Source of the DNA: Aquabacter sediminis
Lineage (GTDB): Bacteria; Pseudomonadota; Alphaproteobacteria; Rhizobiales; Xanthobacteraceae
Reading direction: 5' to 3'
DNA: 64,000 nt
Assembly: GCF_028863665.1 (NCBI RefSeq)
Contig: NZ_JARBFX010000002.1
Span: 372,001 to 436,000 of the forward strand
Under the pieces are notes generated by a model. That model had not been told where the DNA came from. It made no database searches and was given only the letters and a program-made list of their open reading frames with translations. A program made the position numbers and the translations under genes. Below, piece after piece: positions 59,865 to 64,000 of this stretch (positions are counted from its first letter, which is position 1; each line of letters begins with the position of its first letter).

Positions 59865-61934
59865 ATGCCGTCTCCCGAAACCCTGCTCTTCTCCTTCGCC
59901 CTGGTGGGCGACACCCATGTGAAGCCCGAGAGCGGCGACCAGTCCGCGCCCTGGAAGGTGAACGAGAAGGCCACCAGCCGCGCGCGCTTCATCGCCCGCG
60001 AGATCGCCCGCTACGAGCCCAAGTTCGTGATCCATCTGGGGGACCTGGTGCATCCGGTGCCCGAACTGCCGACCTTCGATGCGGCGGTGGCGCTGATGCA
60101 GGACGTGTTCCGCCAGCACCACAACCGCATGCATGTGCTGCCGGGAAATCACGACATCGGCGACAAGCCCAACCGCGCCATGCCGGCCAAGGGGGTGCGC
60201 GAGAGCTGGATCGACATCCATGAGAAGAATTTCGGCCCCGGCTGGCGGGCCTTCGACCAGGACGGCATCCGCTTCATCCTGCTCAACACGCCGGTCCTGA
60301 ATTCCGGCCTGCCGCGCGAGGCGGAGCAGCGGGCGTGGCTTGAAAGTGCGCTCGCCGAGGCCAAGGGCCGGCGCATCTTCGTCTTCCTCCACTATCCCTT
60401 GTTCCTGCTGGGCCCCGACGAGCCCAGCACCTATGACAATATCGACGAGCCCGCCCGCTCGGATCTGCTCGGCCTCTTCCGCGCCCATGATGTGGAAGCG
60501 GTATTCGCTGGGCACGTACACAACATCTTCTATCACCGGCTGCACGGCACCGAATTCTATGTCATGCCCGCCACCTCCTTCGTGCGGCAGGACTATTCGG
60601 AAATGTTCCGCATCGAGGCGGCGGCGGAAAACGGCCGCGACGATGCCGAGAAGCTCGGCTTCGCCATGATCGACGTCCATTCCGACGGCCATGTGGTGCA
60701 CTATCTGCGCAGCTATGGCGCCCAAATACCGGAAGCCGAGCAGCAGTCCCCCATCGCCGTGCGCTCCACCGCCCCCCTGCCCCACCCCAAGAAAGGCGGC
60801 GGTGCGCCCATCGGCGTTTTCCTGCGCCATCCCTGGGCCGAGACCGTGACCTTGCCGCAGAACGGCCCCATGGACGAGTTTGTGCGCAAGCAGGCGCGCA
60901 ACGACTATCCCATCGCCGCGCTCTGGCGCCTGGGTGTCAGTCATGCCCGCGTGCCGCTGGACGACCTGATGGATCCGGCCTCCCGCGCCCGCATGGCGGA
61001 CCTCGTCGCCATCGGCCATCGCTTCACCGTCTCCGGCTTCGGCGTGCCCGCGGGTGCTGCCCGCGCGGCCCTCATCGAACATGCGGGGCTGGTGGACCGC
61101 TTCGAGTGCGTGCTGCCCTTTGAGGCGATCCTGCCTTCTGCCCCTGCCCTCGCCGCCTTCCGCTCCGATTTTGGCCGGCCGGTCACGCTGGCCCGGGTCG
61201 CCACCTCGGCAGATGAGGCGAAGGTGGGGTCCAAGATTGAGTTGTTCGTCTCCCACGGCTTCCGGCCGGACCAATTGCCTGAGATCGAGGAGCTTGTGGC
61301 GGGCGGTCTCACCGGCATCGATGGCGTGGTGGTGCGTGCGGGCCTTGGCACCGATTTCGTCACCCTTGCCGGGATGCTGGATGGCTGGTCGAAGGCGAAC
61401 GGGCTTTCCGTGGACCTCAACCTTCGCGTGGCCGCCAACAACCCCGCCACCAATGTCATTGATGACGGCGCCATCCTGGCGGCGGCGGCGGAGGCCTATG
61501 CCTGCGCCCTCGCTTTTCCCGGTCTGACCGTCATGTTCGATCCCTTCATGGATCTGGATCGCGGCTACTTCGTCCGCCATGGCCTTGTGGACCGCCGCTG
61601 CAACCTGCGCCCCGCCGGCCTCGCGGTGGAAGCGCTCTCCGCCTTCCTGCCCTGCGATGGGGTGTCGTCTCCTGCCCTGACGGCGAGCACCCCCGACGGC
61701 GGCCGTGTCCTGACGCTGGAAAGCGAGGGCATGGCCGCCGCCATCCTTCTGCCGGCACCGGGATCGCCGATGGCCGTCCGCGAGGGGCTCGCCGACCTCC
61801 TGCCGGAGGCCCTTCACGTGGTGCCCCTCGACGCCTCCTGGACCCTCTCTTCCACCCTCGGATCGGTCCCCACAGGCCGCTTGCCGGAGCGCGTGGACGG
61901 GCCGACCCTGCTGGTCGGTCCCCGCTCCAAATAG
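59865..61934 (+). CDS. Metallophosphoesterase with an unrecognised C-terminal half
   Basis: This 689-residue protein has an N-terminal calcineurin-like phosphoesterase domain (about residues 8-260) with a complete dimetal site: D16-x-H18 (G-D-T-H), D60 (L-G-D), N95-H96-D97 (G-N-H-D), H176 (L-H-Y-P) and H217-x-H219 (G-H-V-H). It has no signal peptide, so it acts in the cytoplasm. Residues 310-640 form alternating strands and helices, TIM-barrel-like by pattern, with no family I recognise. It lies between the binding-protein and ATPase genes of a transporter operon, so it probably acts on the imported compound. No strong ribosome site is visible. Confidence 0.82.
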   Translation: MPSPETLLFSFALVGDTHVKPESGDQSAPWKVNEKATSRARFIAREIARYEPKFVIHLGDLVHPVPELPTFDAAVALMQDVFRQHHNRMHVLPGNHDIGDKPNRAMPAKGVRESWIDIHEKNFGPGWRAFDQDGIRFILLNTPVLNSGLPREAEQRAWLESALAEAKGRRIFVFLHYPLFLLGPDEPSTYDNIDEPARSDLLGLFRAHDVEAVFAGHVHNIFYHRLHGTEFYVMPATSFVRQDYSEMFRIEAAAENGRDDAEKLGFAMIDVHSDGHVVHYLRSYGAQIPEAEQQSPIAVRSTAPLPHPKKGGGAPIGVFLRHPWAETVTLPQNGPMDEFVRKQARNDYPIAALWRLGVSHARVPLDDLMDPASRARMADLVAIGHRFTVSGFGVPAGAARAALIEHAGLVDRFECVLPFEAILPSAPALAAFRSDFGRPVTLARVATSADEAKVGSKIELFVSHGFRPDQLPEIEELVAGGLTGIDGVVVRAGLGTDFVTLAGMLDGWSKANGLSVDLNLRVAANNPATNVIDDGAILAAAAEAYACALAFPGLTVMFDPFMDLDRGYFVRHGLVDRRCNLRPAGLAVEALSAFLPCDGVSSPALTASTPDGGRVLTLESEGMAAAILLPAPGSPMAVREGLADLLPEALHVVPLDASWTLSSTLGSVPTGRLPERVDGPTLLVGPRSK

Positions 61935-61947
61935 GGATAAGCGCCCC

Positions 61948-62751
61948 ATGAGCCTTGCGCCCACCCGCGACCCCGCGCAGCCCGTCCTCACGGCGGACGA
62001 CGTGTCGCTGCAATATCGCACCCGCGATCATCTGGTGACCGCCACCTGGCGGGTCTCCTTCAAGGTCCATCCCGGCGACCGCTTCGTGCTGCTCGGCCCA
62101 TCGGGATGCGGCAAGTCCTCGCTGTTGAAATCGGTGGCCGGCTTCCTGCCGCCGGTGGAGGGCCGCATCCGCCTCAATGGGCGGGAGATCAAGGGCCCCG
62201 GTCCCGACCGCATGATGGTGTTCCAGGAGTTCGACCAGCTCCTGCCTTGGAAAAGCGTGTTCGAGAACGTGGCCTATCCGCTCAAATGCACCGGCCGCTT
62301 TCCCGCCGCGGACATCGAGCGGCGGGTACGGGGCTATCTGGACAAGATCGGCCTCACGCGCTTTGCCGATGCCCATCCCCACATGCTGTCGGGCGGCATG
62401 AAGCAGCGCGTCGCCATCGCCCGCGCCATGGCCATGGAGCCCGACGTTCTGCTCATGGACGAGCCGTTCGCCGCGCTCGATGCCCTCACCCGGCGCACCA
62501 TGCAGGCGGAACTGCTGCGCCTGTGGGACGAGACGCGATTCACCCTCCTGTTCGTCACCCATTCCATCGAGGAGGCCCTGATCGTGGGCACCCGCATCCT
62601 CGTCCTCTCCCCCCATCCCGGGCAGGTGCGCGCCGAGCTGGACGCCACGGGCCTTGGCTTCGAGGAGATGGGCTCGCCCCGCTTCGTCGCCCTTCAGAAC
62701 CGGATCGAAGCCATGCTGTTCGGCCACGCCGCCGCCGAGGAGGCCCACTGA
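61948..62751 (+). CDS. ABC transporter ATP-binding protein, SsuB/TauB-like
   Basis: This 267-residue ATPase has Walker A G-P-S-G-C-G-K-S-S near residue 51, signature L-S-G-G-M-K-Q-R, Walker B L-L-M-D-E-P-F-A-A-L-D, and the switch histidine in F-V-T-H-S-I-E-E-A. These are characteristic of the nitrate/sulfonate/taurine group. AGGGAT precedes the ATG by eight bases. It sits 13 bases after the phosphoesterase and overlaps the permease start by one base (TGATG). Confidence 0.9.
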   Translation: MSLAPTRDPAQPVLTADDVSLQYRTRDHLVTATWRVSFKVHPGDRFVLLGPSGCGKSSLLKSVAGFLPPVEGRIRLNGREIKGPGPDRMMVFQEFDQLLPWKSVFENVAYPLKCTGRFPAADIERRVRGYLDKIGLTRFADAHPHMLSGGMKQRVAIARAMAMEPDVLLMDEPFAALDALTRRTMQAELLRLWDETRFTLLFVTHSIEEALIVGTRILVLSPHPGQVRAELDATGLGFEEMGSPRFVALQNRIEAMLFGHAAAEEAH

Positions 62752-63638
62752 TGAGCGAGGTCCTTCCCCTGCGCCGCGATCCCCCTGCCCGGCCTGAATA
62801 TGAGCGCACGCCGGAGACGCTCGGCACCATCGGCGAAATCCAGCGCCAGCTCACCTTGGCGGAGCGCCTGGGACAGAACGCCTTCTTCCGGCGCCTCCTG
62901 CTCCTGGTGGCGCTGGGGGCGGCCTGGCAGATCTATGCGGTCATCCTCAACAACGAGCTGATGTTCCCCACCTTCAGCGCCACGGTTGCAGCGCTGTGGG
63001 ATGCGCTGGTGCACGGCACGCTCCTGGAGCGCACGCTCTATTCGCTGAAAGTGCTGGTGATCGGCTATGTGATCGGCGTCGGCCTGGCGGGCCTCCTGGT
63101 CTCGCTGTCCGCCTCCACGCGGTTCGGCAACGACCTGCTCTCCACGCTCACCGCCATGTTCAACCCGCTGCCGGCGATCGCGCTTTTGCCGCTGGCGCTG
63201 CTGTGGTTCGGGCTCGGCATGCCCTCCATCGTCTTCGTCATCGTGCATTCGGTGCTGTGGGCGGTGGCGCTCAACACCCATTCCGGCTTCCAGTCGGTGA
63301 GCGAGACCATGCGCATGGCCGGCCAGACCTTCGGCCTGAAGGGGCTGCGCTACATTTTCGGCATCCTCATCCCGGCGGCGCTGCCCTCCATCGTCTCCGG
63401 TCTCAAGATCGGCTGGGCATTCGCCTGGCGCACGCTGATCGCCGCCGAGCTGGTGTTCGGCGCCTCCTCCCGCTCGGGCGGCCTGGGCTGGTTCATCTTC
63501 GAGAACCGCAACTCGCTTGAGACGCCCTACGTGTTTGCCGGCCTGCTCATGGTGATCCTGATCGGTCTCGCCATTGAGGGCCTCGTCTTCCGCACGCTGG
63601 AAATCCACACCGTGCGCAAATGGGGAATGCAGAGATGA
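62751..63638 (+). CDS. ABC transporter permease, SsuC/TauC-like
   Basis: This 295-residue permease has a cytoplasmic N-terminus of about 45 residues, then six or so membrane helices. The permease loop E-T-M-R-M-A-G-Q-T-F-G-L-K-G and the following I-P-A-A-L-P-S-I-V-S-G-L-K-I-G-W-A-F-A-W-R match the SsuC/TauC/NrtB group. It overlaps the ATPase gene by one base and the next gene by four (ATGA at 63635), so all five are one operon. Confidence 0.9.
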   Translation: MSEVLPLRRDPPARPEYERTPETLGTIGEIQRQLTLAERLGQNAFFRRLLLLVALGAAWQIYAVILNNELMFPTFSATVAALWDALVHGTLLERTLYSLKVLVIGYVIGVGLAGLLVSLSASTRFGNDLLSTLTAMFNPLPAIALLPLALLWFGLGMPSIVFVIVHSVLWAVALNTHSGFQSVSETMRMAGQTFGLKGLRYIFGILIPAALPSIVSGLKIGWAFAWRTLIAAELVFGASSRSGGLGWFIFENRNSLETPYVFAGLLMVILIGLAIEGLVFRTLEIHTVRKWGMQR

Positions 63639-64000
63639 TCCTCTCCAACCCGTCGGACACCGGCGCCGCTCCGGTCCGCGCCCGCCCCAACTGGGTGCCC
63701 GAGCCGCCCTCCATCGCCCCCGAGCGGGCTGGCCGCGTGACGCTCTCCCCCACCGGCCCCTTCCCGGCCGGCTCCTACCAGCACATCACGCTGACCTACA
63801 CCGCCGGCCATTACGGCATCGACGACACGGGCACGCTGCGGGTGTGCTTCCGCTTCGCCACCGACCAGGGCCAGCCGCAATTTACCGATCCGGCCGGCGC
63901 CAATTACGTCTCCATCAGCGCCAGCAATGGCGCGGTGCTGGATGCGCGCTTCGACTACAAGCTGAATGTGCGCCCCTTCGACCGCACCCTCGTGATCCGG
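63635..64000 (+). CDS. Start of an unidentified protein in the transport operon, possibly DUF3604 family
   Basis: This gene overlaps the permease gene (ATGA) and runs off the right edge, leaving 122 codons. The visible part has no signal peptide. After a proline-rich stretch it is beta-rich, with Y-T-A-G-H-Y-G-I-D-D-T-G-T-L-R near residue 57 and a second segment around S-I-S-A-S-N-G-A-V-L-D near residue 97. This resembles the opening of large DUF3604 (predicted metallohydrolase) proteins, but I recall the family only loosely. Its position next to the permease suggests that it processes the imported compound. Confidence 0.55.
   Translation, partial: MILSNPSDTGAAPVRARPNWVPEPPSIAPERAGRVTLSPTGPFPAGSYQHITLTYTAGHYGIDDTGTLRVCFRFATDQGQPQFTDPAGANYVSISASNGAVLDARFDYKLNVRPFDRTLVIR

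Noticed and set aside
59640-62021. Very long open frame on the minus strand (about 790 codons) opposite the metallophosphoesterase
   Set aside because: It is a GC-rich mirror of a clear gene with a complete catalytic site; its translation is rich in Gly, Arg, His and Ala with no recognisable domain.
1-64000. CRISPR arrays, tRNA or rRNA genes, insertion sequences, prophage or attachment sites
   Set aside because: No regularly spaced repeats, transposase or integrase coding regions, or cloverleaf-like sequences were seen on reading both strands. Short tRNA genes could be missed by eye, but none is evident.

Overview
This is 64 kb of GC-rich DNA from what looks like an alphaproteobacterial chromosome. 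The supporting signs are a Porin_2-type porin, an RpoE-ChrR pair with its lipid genes, a GbsR-cydDCABX operon, and many branched-chain-type ABC importers. Hyphomicrobiales, perhaps near Xanthobacter or Azorhizobium, is my best guess; that placement is inference. I see no tRNA, rRNA, insertion sequence, phage gene or CRISPR array. The window reads as metabolic and regulatory accessory chromosome, with clipped genes at both ends.

Left part (1-20 kb): the tail of a LysR regulator is followed by a TetR regulator and a DUF3313 lipoprotein, each preceded by the same 18-bp palindrome. A nitrilase is divergent from a complete five-gene Liv-type importer. Next come a YccF membrane protein, an OmpA-like protein with a cysteine-rich secreted protein, two divergent AraC regulators, a secreted lipase-like hydrolase, and two small membrane enzymes. 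An ECF sigma factor and its ChrR-type zinc anti-sigma factor are divergent from a three-gene lipid operon (FAD oxidoreductase, DUF1365, cyclopropane-synthase-like methyltransferase). Both promoters of that pair carry the same sigma-type motif with identical spacing.

Middle (20-37 kb): a GbsR/MarR regulator heads the cytochrome bd operon (cydD, cydC, cydA, cydB, cydX), which ends at a strong terminator. A zinc alcohol dehydrogenase follows. A group that could handle C5 or branched dicarboxylates comes next: a MaoC-like hydratase, a class I fumarase/mesaconase, an exported metallo-beta-lactamase-fold hydrolase and MmgE/PrpD. Divergent from these are a class III CoA-transferase with a methyltransferase, then a LysR regulator.

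Right part (37-64 kb): a second Liv importer is joined to an aldehyde dehydrogenase and an SDR. A third Liv importer, on the minus strand, is joined to an acyl-CoA dehydrogenase, an MDR reductase and an acyl-CoA ligase, with a divergent LysR. After these come a YeiH-type exporter, a porin and a GntR/UTRA regulator. The window closes with an SsuABC/TauABC-type importer operon that contains a 689-residue metallophosphoesterase with an unrecognised C-terminal half, plus a clipped gene of uncertain family. That last operon is the best candidate for an undescribed system.
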